64,000 nt of DNA from Streptosporangium brasiliense (GTDB lineage: Bacteria; Actinomycetota; Actinomycetes; Streptosporangiales; Streptosporangiaceae). The position numbers were made by a program, and so were the translations under genes. The stretch lies in assembly GCF_030811595.1 (NCBI RefSeq), contig NZ_JAUSRB010000002.1:4526001-4590000 (forward strand), in the 5' to 3' direction. The notes under the pieces were generated by a model. The model was not told the origin of the DNA. It ran no database searches and saw only the letters and a list, made by a program, of their open reading frames with translations. Positions 46,795 to 55,138 of the stretch are shown one piece after another. Numbering within the stretch: the stretch's first letter is position 1; the number at the start of each line of letters is the position of its first letter.

Positions 46795-47223
46795 TCAGCT
46801 CAGCAGCTCGGCGTCGAGGGTGATCGTCGTGCCCGCCAGGGCCTTGCTCACCGGGCAGTTGGCCTTGGCCGTCTCGGCCGCCTTCTGGAACTCCTCGGCC
46901 GACAGGCCGGGGACCTGGGCGCGGACCGAGATGACGATCCCGGTGATGCCCTCGCCCGGCTGGAAGGTCACATCGGCCTTGGTCTCCACCGTCTGCGGCG
47001 GGGTGCCGGCCTGCGCCAGCCCGTGGGACAGGGCCATCGAGAAGCAGGAGGAGTGCGCCGCCGCGATGAGCTCCTCCGGCGAGGTCTTGCCGTTGGCCTG
47101 CTCGGCCCGCGAGGGCCAGGACACGTCGAAGGTGCCCACTCCGGAGGAGTCGAGCGAGACGGTGCCCGAACCGTCGAGCAGCGCACCCTTCCACTGAGTC
47201 GTCGCGGTACGTGTCGTCGCCAT
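46795..47223 (-). CDS. OsmC-family peroxiredoxin-like protein
   Basis: This 142-residue protein is an OsmC-type thiol peroxidase, reducing organic hydroperoxides. The two active Cys are Cys60 (AAAHSSCFSMALS) and Cys123 (ANCPVSKAL), with the catalytic Glu in SPEELIAAAHSSC. The N-terminal WKGALLDGSGTVSLDS places it in the OsmC rather than Ohr subgroup (YhfA-like). AAAGGA seven bases before the ATG at 47223 is a good ribosome site. It is divergent from a sigma-factor gene. Confidence 0.94.
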   Translation of the reverse strand: MATTRTATTQWKGALLDGSGTVSLDSSGVGTFDVSWPSRAEQANGKTSPEELIAAAHSSCFSMALSHGLAQAGTPPQTVETKADVTFQPGEGITGIVISVRAQVPGLSAEEFQKAAETAKANCPVSKALAGTTITLDAELLS

Positions 47224-47452
47224 GGCGATGTCCTTTCGATCACGAAGCGTTAACCATCAACGACCCTACTCGCCGGGAGAGCGGTGATCATCCCCGGAGC
47301 GCTCGTTGCCGCCCGCCCGTCTCCGCCCGCGCCGCTCTCATTGGTCCACGGGAGAACAATCGTCACTTTCAGTCGCCATTCATGTCCGTTCTGTAATCGA
47401 ACCCTCGGTGCCGGACGTAAGAACGGTGACGGCATGTTGGGAAGGGGCGGCC

Positions 47453-47983
47453 GTGTCGGAGGACGACGAGGAGAAATGGTTCGATTGGATGTTCCGCACC
47501 TTCTATGAGCCCGTGTGGGCGTACGCGGCGCGCCGGGTCGGCCTCGCGGTGGCCGACGACATCGCCTCCTGCACCTTTCACACCGCCTGGCGCAAGAGGC
47601 ACCGGATCCCCCGGGACGACGACCGGGCCGTCGTCGCCTGGCTGTACCGCGTGGCCTGGGGGCACGTCAGGAACGCCACCCGCGGTGAGTGCCGCAGGCA
47701 GCGGCTGGCGGGGCTGCTGCGGCAGCTGCCGCCCGACCCGCCCGGGGGCGGCTCCCGTGACGAGGAGGTCCGCGGCGCGATGGAGACGGCCATGGCGCGG
47801 CTGCGCCCCAAGGACGGCGAGGTCCTGCGCCTGCACTACTGGGAGGACCTCGCCGTCGAGGAGATCGGCCGGATCCTCGGCCTGACGCCCAACGCGGTCC
47901 GCGTACGGCTGTGCCGGGCCCGCCTGCGGCTGGCCGAGTCCCTGCGCGGGATGCACCTGGAGTGCGGGGAGGGGGAGCGGTGA
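47453..47983 (+). CDS. RNA polymerase sigma factor, ECF type
   Basis: This 176-residue sigma factor has region 2 (YEPVWAYAARRVGLAVADDI, with the -10-reading helix near TAWRKRHRI) and region 4 (RLRPKDGEVLRLHYWEDLAV, then LGLTPNAVRVRLCRARLRL). The GTG at 47453 is chosen because GAAGGGG lies six bases before it and the region before has no sigma homology; a longer frame starts at 47306. Its stop overlaps the GTG of the next gene (GTGA), so sigma factor and the following membrane protein are coupled, the usual sign of a sigma/regulator pair. Confidence 0.9.
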   Translation: MSEDDEEKWFDWMFRTFYEPVWAYAARRVGLAVADDIASCTFHTAWRKRHRIPRDDDRAVVAWLYRVAWGHVRNATRGECRRQRLAGLLRQLPPDPPGGGSRDEEVRGAMETAMARLRPKDGEVLRLHYWEDLAVEEIGRILGLTPNAVRVRLCRARLRLAESLRGMHLECGEGER

Positions 47984-49104
47984 TCCCGGAAGACCACGAC
48001 GAGATCCGCGAGCTGATGGTCCGGCACAACCCGGTCCCCCCGCATACGGCGCGCGGGGCCGGTCCCGGCGCGGAGGAGGCTCTCCGGCGGGTCATGCGCG
48101 GGGACGCCGCCCGGCGGCCCGGACGGCCGTGGGGGCTGCGGGGGAGAGGGGCGGCGCTGGCGGTCACGGCCCTCGGGGTCGCCGTGGCGGCGGTGGTCCC
48201 CTTCCGGATCCCGCCGCAGCCCGGGCCGGTCCCGGCGCCCGCCGGGGCCACGCCGCCGCCGGGCCCCGCCGGCCGTGCCGGCCCGGAGCTCTCGGAGGGC
48301 CTGGCGAGGATCGCCCGCATCGCGGCCAGCGAGCCCCTGGGGCAGCCGCCGCCCCGCCCGATGGCGTCCTTCCCGCCGGCCTCGGCCGAGCTGCTGGAGC
48401 TGGCCGCCCTCGCCGAGGCCCGGCCGCGTCCCGAGGCCGGGCCGTGGAGCTACGTCAGGACCGAGGAGTGGCTGCTGGCCACCACCGTGGGGCCGGGCGA
48501 CGCGACCTCGGAGATCATGCCGTGGGTGGTCCGGCGCTGGGCCCCGGTGAGCGGCCGGGGGACCTACCGCACGCTGCGGACGGCGGGCAGGCCGTTCGGG
48601 GGCGGCGGCTGGGCGAGGATCTCGCCCGAGGTCCGGCACTCGGTCCCGGGCCCGGCCGAGAACACCGGCCGGGCGGCGGACCTGCGGCCGCGGGCGGCCA
48701 CGCTGTCGCGCTCCGGGCCACGGCTGCGCGGGCAGCTCCTGGCCACCGAGCCGCAGACCACGATGACGCGCACACGCCGCCTCGTCCGGGCGATGGAGAA
48801 CCTCCACTCCCACGACGTGGTCGAGCCGGAGCTGGCGGCGGCGCTGTGGCGGGTCCTCGCCCGCCAGGGCGACCTGCGCTCGCTCGGGCCGCTCAGGGAC
48901 CGGTCGGGGAGGCCGGGACGGGGGTTCGGATTCGAGGACGGGCCGCTGCTGGGGGTGTTCGTCGTCAGCCCGGCCACGGGCGGGCTGCTGGCGACCGAGC
49001 TCATCAGGCTCGCCGGCGACCCCGGGTCCCTCCGTCCGGCAGTCGAGGAGTATCGGACCTACGCCGTCAGCGGCTGGGTCGACGGCGAGGGACGGACGCC
49101 GTGA
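47980..49104 (+). CDS. Membrane-anchored CU044_5270-like protein, putative sigma partner
   Basis: This 374-residue protein has a cytoplasmic N-terminus (IPEDHDEIRELMVRHNPVPP), one membrane helix at about residues 57-73 (AALAVTALGVAVAAVVPF), a Pro-rich linker and a large outside domain with SYVRTEEWLLATTVG and LVRAMENLHSHDVVEPELAA. The layout matches CU044_5270-type proteins that are commonly encoded after ECF sigma factors. It lacks the HxxxCxxC zinc anti-sigma motif, so anti-sigma activity is inference from the coupled start only. Confidence 0.8.
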   Translation: MIPEDHDEIRELMVRHNPVPPHTARGAGPGAEEALRRVMRGDAARRPGRPWGLRGRGAALAVTALGVAVAAVVPFRIPPQPGPVPAPAGATPPPGPAGRAGPELSEGLARIARIAASEPLGQPPPRPMASFPPASAELLELAALAEARPRPEAGPWSYVRTEEWLLATTVGPGDATSEIMPWVVRRWAPVSGRGTYRTLRTAGRPFGGGGWARISPEVRHSVPGPAENTGRAADLRPRAATLSRSGPRLRGQLLATEPQTTMTRTRRLVRAMENLHSHDVVEPELAAALWRVLARQGDLRSLGPLRDRSGRPGRGFGFEDGPLLGVFVVSPATGGLLATELIRLAGDPGSLRPAVEEYRTYAVSGWVDGEGRTP

Positions 49105-49143
49105 CCGGCCGGTCGCGGCCGGCGGCCCGGGACGGCGGGTGAG

Positions 49144-49167
49144 CGCCGGGCCGTCCGGGGCCCGGCG
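49144..49167. terminator. Hairpin between convergent genes
   Basis: cgccgggcc (49144-49152) pairs perfectly with ggcccggcg (49159-49167) with a 6-base loop. Confidence 0.55.
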
Positions 49168-49178
49168 GACGCGCGGAT

Positions 49179-49763
49179 TCAGAGATCACGGCAGTCGCGC
49201 AGGGTGGGATGGGCGTTCACCCAGCGCCACGCGCCCACGGGGTCGGTGTTTCCGTAGCCCCTGCCCGGCGGGAAACAGCTCCCGCGTTCGTCCGGGCTCC
49301 GCCGGACGAGAAAAACGAAAGGGCGGTCGTTTTTTATGGACATGATAATTCCCGTCCCGTTCAGCTTTATCGGCCCGGTCACCTTGACGGCCTGACGGGA
49401 TCCCTCGAACGCCCGGCGGTCGTACAGGCATACCGCGTTGTCGAGGACGCCGTCCTCGTCGCAGTCGCGCTCGGCGCCCCGCCGGGCGGCGCCGCAGGAC
49501 GGCGGCCGGAACGTGATCACCTCCGCGCCGTCGCCGTAGGAGAGCGCGTCCGGCGGGACGAACCGCCCGTCGGGTGCCCTCTCCAGCTGCGAGGCGACCG
49601 CCCGGGCGGTGTCGGACTCGCACCGGGACGGCGCGGCCGCGCGGGAGGTCGCGCCGGAGACCGTGCCGGGGAGCGCACCGGAGACCGTGCCGGGGGCCGC
49701 GGCGAGGATCCCCGAGAGGAGGACGGCGCATGCCGCGCCCGGTCTCCTGGAGCTGATTCTCAT
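49179..49763 (-). CDS. Secreted protein of unknown function
   Basis: This 194-residue protein has a signal peptide (RRPGAACAVLLSGILAAAP) followed by the repeated octapeptide PGTVSGA (two copies, mirrored in the DNA). The mature part has six or more Cys (PSRCESD, PSCGAARRG, RDCDEDG, AVCLYDRRAFEG, GSCFPPG, RDCRDL), suggesting disulphides, and a Cys-Leu-Tyr segment followed by Phe-Glu-Gly that recalls beta/gamma-crystallin-like or I36 inhibitor-like secreted proteins; the resemblance is weak. AAAAGGA seven bases before the ATG at 49763 supports the start. Its 5' half is less GC-rich than the surroundings (for example gataattcccgtcc and a T-run at 49330). Confidence 0.75.
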   Translation of the reverse strand: MRISSRRPGAACAVLLSGILAAAPGTVSGALPGTVSGATSRAAAPSRCESDTARAVASQLERAPDGRFVPPDALSYGDGAEVITFRPPSCGAARRGAERDCDEDGVLDNAVCLYDRRAFEGSRQAVKVTGPIKLNGTGIIMSIKNDRPFVFLVRRSPDERGSCFPPGRGYGNTDPVGAWRWVNAHPTLRDCRDL

Positions 49764-49968
49764 GATTAGTCCTTTTCGCGGGGGCCAATCGCGGCGGCGA
49801 TATCCGACCGGTTTTCGCAGATATGAGAGTAGACCGGCGGATGGGGTACGCACCGGTAAGGGATCGCGTTCTTTCCACAACGAACATCCGCGCATCTGCC
49901 TGTAATGAACGCTGCTCCGGCGGACGTTTACCACCGGAAACACTTCCCGGCAGAACGGAGCGCCCCGG

Positions 49969-50574
49969 ATGCGGATCCCACCTTGGAACCAGACGGGTTA
50001 CCCCGGCCACCGCGAGCCGCTGCCCCGCGACGGCACCCGCGACTGCGGAGTGCTGGAGCGGGTGATCCGCCGGCACTGGTCCGGGGCGCCACGGCGGGAG
50101 CTGGTGGCCGCGGTGGACGAGCTCGCCGGGCTCCCCGTGCACCTGGCGACCCGGCTGGCCGAGGACCTCGACGGGATCTGGCTCGGCGCCGACACGCTCG
50201 CCGAGCAGCCGGAGCCGGACGGCTCCTGCGACGCCCGGGTGGCCGACTCCGCCGGCCTCTACATGGGGCGCACGGTCGTCATCGCCGGCGGGGCGCACTC
50301 GTCCGGGGCGCTGGTCCACCACATGATCGGACACGCGCTGTGCGACCTGGACGAGACGGACCGGACCCCGGAGTGGCGCAGGATCATGCGGTTCTGCCGT
50401 CCGCTGCTCGGCCTGGACCGCTACCGGGACCACCCCTCCGAGTGGTGGGCCGAGACCTACGCGCTCTGCGCGAGCCGCAGGCTCGACCGGCTCGTCCGGC
50501 TGCTGGCCGGCGACGGCGGGGCCGCCGCGGCCGTGGCGGCCTACCACCAGAGGCGTCAGGGGTGGGTCAGATGA
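49969..50574 (+). CDS. Zincin-like protein with degenerate active site (pseudo-protease)
   Basis: This 201-residue soluble protein looks like a small zinc-metallopeptidase domain. The helix that should carry HExxH reads LVHHMIGHALCDLDE: His118 and His122 are kept but the catalytic Glu is Met119. The downstream segment SEWWAETYALC (Glu162) matches the third-ligand helix of such domains. Loss of the catalytic Glu suggests a non-catalytic metal-binding or regulatory protein. The ATG at 49969 has ACGGAG nine bases upstream. It is divergent from the secreted protein gene and overlaps the end of the AidB-like gene by 8 bases on the opposite strand. Confidence 0.75.
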   Translation: MRIPPWNQTGYPGHREPLPRDGTRDCGVLERVIRRHWSGAPRRELVAAVDELAGLPVHLATRLAEDLDGIWLGADTLAEQPEPDGSCDARVADSAGLYMGRTVVIAGGAHSSGALVHHMIGHALCDLDETDRTPEWRRIMRFCRPLLGLDRYRDHPSEWWAETYALCASRRLDRLVRLLAGDGGAAAAVAAYHQRRQGWVR

Positions 50575-52186
50575 CGGCCCGCTCGATGAGGGCGTCCAGA
50601 TCCAGGCGCGGGGGAAGGGTGCCGAAGGCGCGTCCCGCCTCACCGGCCAGACGGGAGGCGCAGAAGGCGTCGGCGACGGCCGCGGGCGCCAGCCGTACGA
50701 GCAGGGAGGCCTGCAGGACCAGGGCCATGTCCTCGGCGACGCGGCGGGCGCGGGCCTCGATGTCGGTCAGGTCGCCCAGGGACTTGCGCAGGCGGTCGAC
50801 GGCCTCGTCCAGGTGCCGGTCGGCCCCGGCGGCGAGCGTGACCTCGGAGAAGAACGCCTCCAGCGTCTCCGGCTCGCGGCCCAGCGCGCGCAGCACGTCC
50901 AGTGCCGCCACGTTCCCCGAGCCCTCCCAGATGCCGTTGAGCGGCGACTCGCGGAACAGCCGGGGCATCTGTGACTCCTCGACGTAGCCGTTGCCGCCCA
51001 GGCACTCCAGCGCCTCGGCCGCGTGGACGGGCCCGCGCTTGCACACCCAGTATTTGCCCACCGCCAGCGTGGTGCGGCGCAGCGCGCTCTCGGCCCGGTC
51101 CCCGGCGACGGCCCGGTCGGTGGCACCGGCCAGCCGCGTCATCAGGGTGGTCGCGGCCTCCGACTCCAGGGCCAGGTCGGCCAGGACGTTGCGCATCAGC
51201 GGCTGGTCGATCAGCCTCCTGCCGAACGCGCCGCGGTGCGTGGCGTGGTGGACGGCCTGCGTCACGCCGTAGCGCATGCCGGCCGCCGAGCCGATCACGC
51301 AGTCCAGCCGGGTCATGTTGACCATCTCCAGGATGGTCCGCACGCCCCGGCCCTCCTCACCCACCAGCCAGGCGACCGCGCCGTGATACTCCACCTCGGC
51401 GCTGGCGTTGGACCGGTTGCCCAGCTTGTCCTTCAGCCGCATCAGGCGCACGGCGTTGCGGGTGCCGTCGGGCAGGACCCGGGGGAGCAGGAAGCACGAC
51501 AGGCCGCCGGGAGCCTGGGCGAGGACCAGGAACACATCGCACATCGGGGCGGAGTTGAACCACTTGTGCCCGGTCAGGGCGTAACCACCGTCCCCCAGGG
51601 GCTCGGCCCGGGTGGTGCCGGCGCGGACGTCGGAGCCGCCCTGCTTCTCGGTCATCGCCATCCCCGCGAGCACCCCGCGCTTGCCCAGCGGCGGGCGCAG
51701 CCCGAAGTCGTAGCTGCGGGAGGTCAGCAGGGGCTCCCAGTCGGCGGCGAGCGCGGGGCTGTGGCGCAGCGCGGCGACCGCGGCGTAGGTCATGGAGATC
51801 GGGCAGCCGTGCCCCGCCTCCACCTGGCTCCAGAGGTAGAACTTGGCCGCGCGGGCCACGTGCGCGCCGGGCCGGGCACTGGACCACGGGGCGGCGTGCA
51901 GGCCGTTCTCGACCGCCACGGTCATCAGCTCGTGCCAGGCGGGGTGGAAGTCCACCTCGTCGATCCGGTGGCCGTAGCGGTCATGGGTGCGCAGGACCGG
52001 CGGATGCTCGTTGGCCAGCCGCCCCCACTCCCCGGCCTGCTCCGACCCGGCGAGCGTGCCGAGCCGGCGCAGCTCCTCGGTGGCCCAGCCGGCGTTCTCG
52101 CGGGCCGTCCCCGCCAGCAGCGCGGGGTCGGCGGACACGTCGTGACCGGTGAGCGGGGGGACCTGGTTGAAGACGTCATGGGTCAC
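50567..52186 (-). CDS. Acyl-CoA dehydrogenase, AidB-like
   Basis: This 539-residue flavoprotein has the AidB pattern: an extended N-terminal domain (DVFNQVPPLTGHDVSADPAL, then VDFHPAWHELMTVAVENG), the FAD region MAMTEKQGGSDVRAGTTRAE, YALTGHKWFNSAPMCDVFLV, and the C-terminal ECLGGNGYVEESQMPRLFRE with the Arg-rich DNA-contact region. AidB proteins are linked to protection from DNA alkylation, though related members are ordinary isovaleryl-CoA dehydrogenases. The GTG at 52186 is supported by GGAGG seven bases upstream. Single gene. Confidence 0.92.
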   Translation of the reverse strand: MTHDVFNQVPPLTGHDVSADPALLAGTARENAGWATEELRRLGTLAGSEQAGEWGRLANEHPPVLRTHDRYGHRIDEVDFHPAWHELMTVAVENGLHAAPWSSARPGAHVARAAKFYLWSQVEAGHGCPISMTYAAVAALRHSPALAADWEPLLTSRSYDFGLRPPLGKRGVLAGMAMTEKQGGSDVRAGTTRAEPLGDGGYALTGHKWFNSAPMCDVFLVLAQAPGGLSCFLLPRVLPDGTRNAVRLMRLKDKLGNRSNASAEVEYHGAVAWLVGEEGRGVRTILEMVNMTRLDCVIGSAAGMRYGVTQAVHHATHRGAFGRRLIDQPLMRNVLADLALESEAATTLMTRLAGATDRAVAGDRAESALRRTTLAVGKYWVCKRGPVHAAEALECLGGNGYVEESQMPRLFRESPLNGIWEGSGNVAALDVLRALGREPETLEAFFSEVTLAAGADRHLDEAVDRLRKSLGDLTDIEARARRVAEDMALVLQASLLVRLAPAAVADAFCASRLAGEAGRAFGTLPPRLDLDALIERAVI

Positions 52187-52333
52187 GCGCGGCCTCCGAT
52201 GAACTCAGCTGGACCCGTAACCGGGTGCTGTCCCCATCTCAGCACCCATTCCATGATCTTCACACGTCCGGGGGAGCCGGGCCACCGGCGCCCCCCGGGC
52301 CCGGCGCGGACCAGCCCCCCGCCCGGCCGTGTC

Positions 52334-53782
52334 CTAGGACTCGCGGACCAGGTCGCGGACGTAGTCGTCGTCCTCGTCGCTCTCGGCGAGCACGCGGGCC
52401 ACGCCTCTGCGGGCGCGCGAGTCGCCCCGGGCGGCCAGGCCGCGGGTGGCCTCGGCCACCGTGGTCAGGTCCTCGTCGTCGAGCCGCGCGGCCAGCGCGT
52501 CACGGATCTGCTCGGTGTCCTCCGTCAGCCCGGCCAGGCCCATGGTCGCCCAGTCGCGCACCTCCTCGTCGGGGTCCTCCGTCATGGAGACGAGCAGCGC
52601 GAGCCCCTCGGCGTGGCCCGGCGGCAGGACGGCGGCCAGCGCGGCCGGGTCGGCCTGGGTGCGGGTCCAGCCGTCGGCGGTGATGATCTCCAGCACCTCG
52701 GGCAGCGACCGCGGGTCGGCGTGGTGGCCGAGCGCGCCGAGCACCGAACGCAGCACCCGCTCGTCGCCCTCGGTGGCGGCCATCCGCCGCAGGATCGGCA
52801 GCGTCCGGTCGAGGAAGGGCTTGGCGCCGTCGGTGAAGCCGAACTGCGCGAGCACGTCGACGGCGAACTCCCGCTTGCGCGGGTCCTCACTGACGCACAG
52901 GCGCGCCGCGGCCTCGAAGGTGTCCTCGTCGCCCCGCTCGCTCAGCGCGCTCGCCACGGTCCACCAGGTCTCGGCCTCCTCGTCGATGTCCCGGTACGGC
53001 AGCGCCCGCTCGACCAGCTCGTCGAAGGGCAGCCGCTCGGAGGTCGCGACCTCCAGGAGGGTGGCGACGGCGGCGTGGCCGCGCTGGCACACGACCTCGA
53101 CCGCGCGCTCGCCGTCCGGTCCCACGGCCGTGACGGTCACCAGGTCGGTGCCGTCGGAGGCGCGGCTGCGGCCCACGACGAACTGGGAGTCCTCGGGGGC
53201 CTGCTCGGTGACCTGCTCCAGCAGGGCGCTCTCCAGCTGCGTGCCCAGCCAGTCGTAGGCGATGGCCAGCGGCGTGTCGCCCTCGCCGTCGGAGCGGGTG
53301 GGGTCGGCGCCGGCCGCCAGCAGCGCGCGCACGGCGCCCAGCGCCCCGCGCCGGGTGGCCAGGGTGAGCGCGGTCTCACCGCTGTCGTTGGCCTCCTCGG
53401 GGTCGGCCCCGGCGGCCAGGAGAAGGTCGAGCATCTCGGCCCGCCCGTTGGAGGCGGCCCACAGCAGGGCGGTCCACCCGCCGCCCTCCCGGCCGGAGGG
53501 CCCGGCCCCGGCGGCCAGCAGCGCCTGCGCGACCTCGGCGTGGCCCCAGGCCGCGGCCCCGCACAGCGGCAGCCCCTCCTCCTCGCCGCCACTGATCCGG
53601 TCGGGGTCGGCCCCGGCGGCCAGCAGCGCCCGCACGATCGCCGTCCGGCCGTCCACCGAGGCCCGGTAGAGGGCCGTCGTCTCACCGGCGCCGTCCGGAT
53701 CGGCGCCCGTCCCGCTCTGGAGCAGGCGCTCGACCCGCTCGGCGTCGTTCCCGGCCACCGCGTCCAGCAGTTCTTCATACAT
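52334..53782 (-). CDS. Ankyrin- and HEAT-repeat protein
   Basis: This 482-residue protein has about five ankyrin repeats in residues 1-165, e.g. TALYRASVDGRTAIVRALLA, GLPLCGAAAWGHAEVAQALL and ALTLATRRGALGAVRALLAA, each with the AGADP loop. A middle segment (about 165-270) is unassigned, and the rest is HEAT-like (VLRSVLGALGHHADPRSLPE, DPDEEVRDWATMGLAGLTED). The protein is acidic and without signal or membrane segment, so a cytosolic scaffold or regulator of a partner protein is likely. The ATG 53782 is preceded by CCGGAG. It is divergent from the DUF1707 gene. Confidence 0.88.
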   Translation of the reverse strand: MYEELLDAVAGNDAERVERLLQSGTGADPDGAGETTALYRASVDGRTAIVRALLAAGADPDRISGGEEEGLPLCGAAAWGHAEVAQALLAAGAGPSGREGGGWTALLWAASNGRAEMLDLLLAAGADPEEANDSGETALTLATRRGALGAVRALLAAGADPTRSDGEGDTPLAIAYDWLGTQLESALLEQVTEQAPEDSQFVVGRSRASDGTDLVTVTAVGPDGERAVEVVCQRGHAAVATLLEVATSERLPFDELVERALPYRDIDEEAETWWTVASALSERGDEDTFEAAARLCVSEDPRKREFAVDVLAQFGFTDGAKPFLDRTLPILRRMAATEGDERVLRSVLGALGHHADPRSLPEVLEIITADGWTRTQADPAALAAVLPPGHAEGLALLVSMTEDPDEEVRDWATMGLAGLTEDTEQIRDALAARLDDEDLTTVAEATRGLAARGDSRARRGVARVLAESDEDDDYVRDLVRES

Positions 53783-53966
53783 GTCTCCGGATAATAGGTG
53801 GCCGGGAGGGCCGCCGGTCGCCTCCGCGGGAGGGCTCAGCCGGTCCGGGACACGGCCGTCCCGCGGGCCGCCCGGCGCCCGGCGCCCGGGATGTAGGCCG
53901 CCGCGGGCCGTAGCTCCTCCTTGCGAAGGATCCACCGCGGAGAGAACTCGCGATATGTTGTGATTC

Positions 53967-54701
53967 ATGAACGATCCCGGTGCGATACGGGCCTCCGACA
54001 CCGAGCGGGAGGCCGTCGTCGAACGGCTGCGGGTCGCCTCCGTCGAGGGACGGCTGACTCTCGGCGAGCTGACCGAGCGCACGGAGATGGCCTACACCGC
54101 CGTCACCCAGGCTGAGCTGGCCGTCATCACCTCGGACCTGCCGTCGGCCGACCACTCCCACGCGCCCGCCTACGCCCCGGCCCCGGCCCCGGCTCCGGCG
54201 CCGCAGGGCGGCCGGGCGCGTCGCTGGTTCGTGGCCGTCATGGGCGACTCCAAGCGCCGGGGCAAGTGGCGGATCGACCAGGGCCTCGGGGCGGTCGCCG
54301 TCATGGGCGACGTCCTGCTCGACCTGCGTGAGGCCGAGGTCCGCACCGGAGTGGTGGACATCGTGGCCACCGCGGTCATGGGTGATGTGAAGATCATCGT
54401 CCCGGACGGCGTGGACGTCGACCTTGAGGGCATCGCGATCATGGGGGACAAGAAGGTCCAGGTCCTGGAGGCTCCCGCCGGGATGAACGTGCCGCTCATC
54501 CGGGTCAGGGCGTACGCCGTCATGGGCGACGTCAAGGTGATCGGCGACGCCAAGGCCAAGCCCGTCAAGAAGCCCTGGGCCGCATGGCGGGAGCAGTGGC
54601 GCGAGCTGCGCGGCGAGCTCACGGGTGAGCCCCGGCCTCCCCTGCCGCCGGCCCCTCCCGCGGGTCCCCACGGGCACCCCGGCCATCACTGGCCCCACTG
54701 A
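53967..54701 (+). CDS. DUF1707 protein with LiaF-like C-terminal domain
   Basis: This 244-residue protein starts with the DUF1707 helical domain (IRASDTEREAVVERLRVASV, EGRLTLGELTERTEMAYTA) followed by a Pro/Ala linker (PAYAPAPAPAPAPQ) and a beta-rich domain with the repeated motif AVMGD (five times, e.g. FVAVMGDSKRRGKW, GAVAVMGDVLLDL) as in cell-wall-active antibiotic response proteins. DUF1707 proteins are widespread actinobacterial envelope or SHOCT-like factors of unknown role. No ribosome site precedes the ATG; TATGTT lies 13-17 bases upstream, so a leaderless message is possible. An array of 18-bp repeats starts 24 bases after the stop. Confidence 0.88.
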   Translation: MNDPGAIRASDTEREAVVERLRVASVEGRLTLGELTERTEMAYTAVTQAELAVITSDLPSADHSHAPAYAPAPAPAPAPQGGRARRWFVAVMGDSKRRGKWRIDQGLGAVAVMGDVLLDLREAEVRTGVVDIVATAVMGDVKIIVPDGVDVDLEGIAIMGDKKVQVLEAPAGMNVPLIRVRAYAVMGDVKVIGDAKAKPVKKPWAAWREQWRELRGELTGEPRPPLPPAPPAGPHGHPGHHWPH

Positions 54702-54724
54702 CCGTCCGGTCCTCACCGGGGCCC

Positions 54725-54814
54725 CGGGCTCACCCGGGGTCCGCTCCTCACCGGCCGTCCGCTCCTCACCGGCCGTCCGGTCCTCACCGGCCGTTCTCTC
54801 CTCACGGGCGGTCC
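54725..54814. repeat. 18-bp minisatellite after the DUF1707 gene
   Basis: Units of gctcctcaccggccgtcc begin at 54725 (divergent), 54743, 54761, 54779 and 54797. The array lies in the 437-bp gap 54702-55138, in which no gene is supported. Confidence 0.85.
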
Positions 54815-54850
54815 GGTTTCATCGGGATCTGCTCCTCACCGGCGGTCGGG

Positions 54851-55030
54851 GTGATCGTCGGCCGTCCGCTCCTCACGGGCGGCCCGGTTTCACCCGGGGG
54901 CCACTCCTCACGGGCGGTCGGGGTGATCGTCGGCCGTCCGGTCCTCACGAGCGGCCCGGTTTCACCCGGGGGCCACTCCTCACGGGCGGTCGGGGTGATC
55001 GTCGGCTGTCCGCTCCTCACCGGCCGTCCG
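54851..55030. repeat. 72-bp tandem repeat after the DUF1707 gene
   Basis: Two full copies start at 54851 and 54923 with gtgatcgtcgg, and a partial third at 54995. A partial copy also precedes them from about 54829. The period is four times the 18 bp of the neighbouring array, and both share the block tcctcac; they probably arose from one another. Confidence 0.85.
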
Positions 55031-55074
55031 GAGTCCGCCGGCGCCGTCTCCGGCCGGGACGTTCCACGGGGCGT

Positions 55075-55103
55075 GCAACGTCTGCGGGGGCCCGGCGCGT
55101 AGT
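55075..55103 (+). promoter_or_regulatory. Candidate ECF promoter of the SigE-type sigma gene
   Basis: gcaacg (55075-55080) and cgtagt (55098-55103) are separated by 17 bp and end about 35 bases before the sigma-factor start. The pair has the GCAAC/CGT character of ECF promoters, so autoregulation is possible. No test was made. Confidence 0.4.
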
Positions 55104-55138
55104 GATCGGTGACGGACACCGAACAGTGAGGACCCCGA

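Noticed and set aside
49179-49763. Confident peptidase inhibitor I36 annotation
   Set aside because: Only a short Cys-Leu-Tyr...Phe-Glu-Gly resemblance is seen; the rest does not fit, so the protein is left as unknown.
54725-55030. CRISPR array
   Set aside because: The units abut directly without unique spacers and no cas gene is present.
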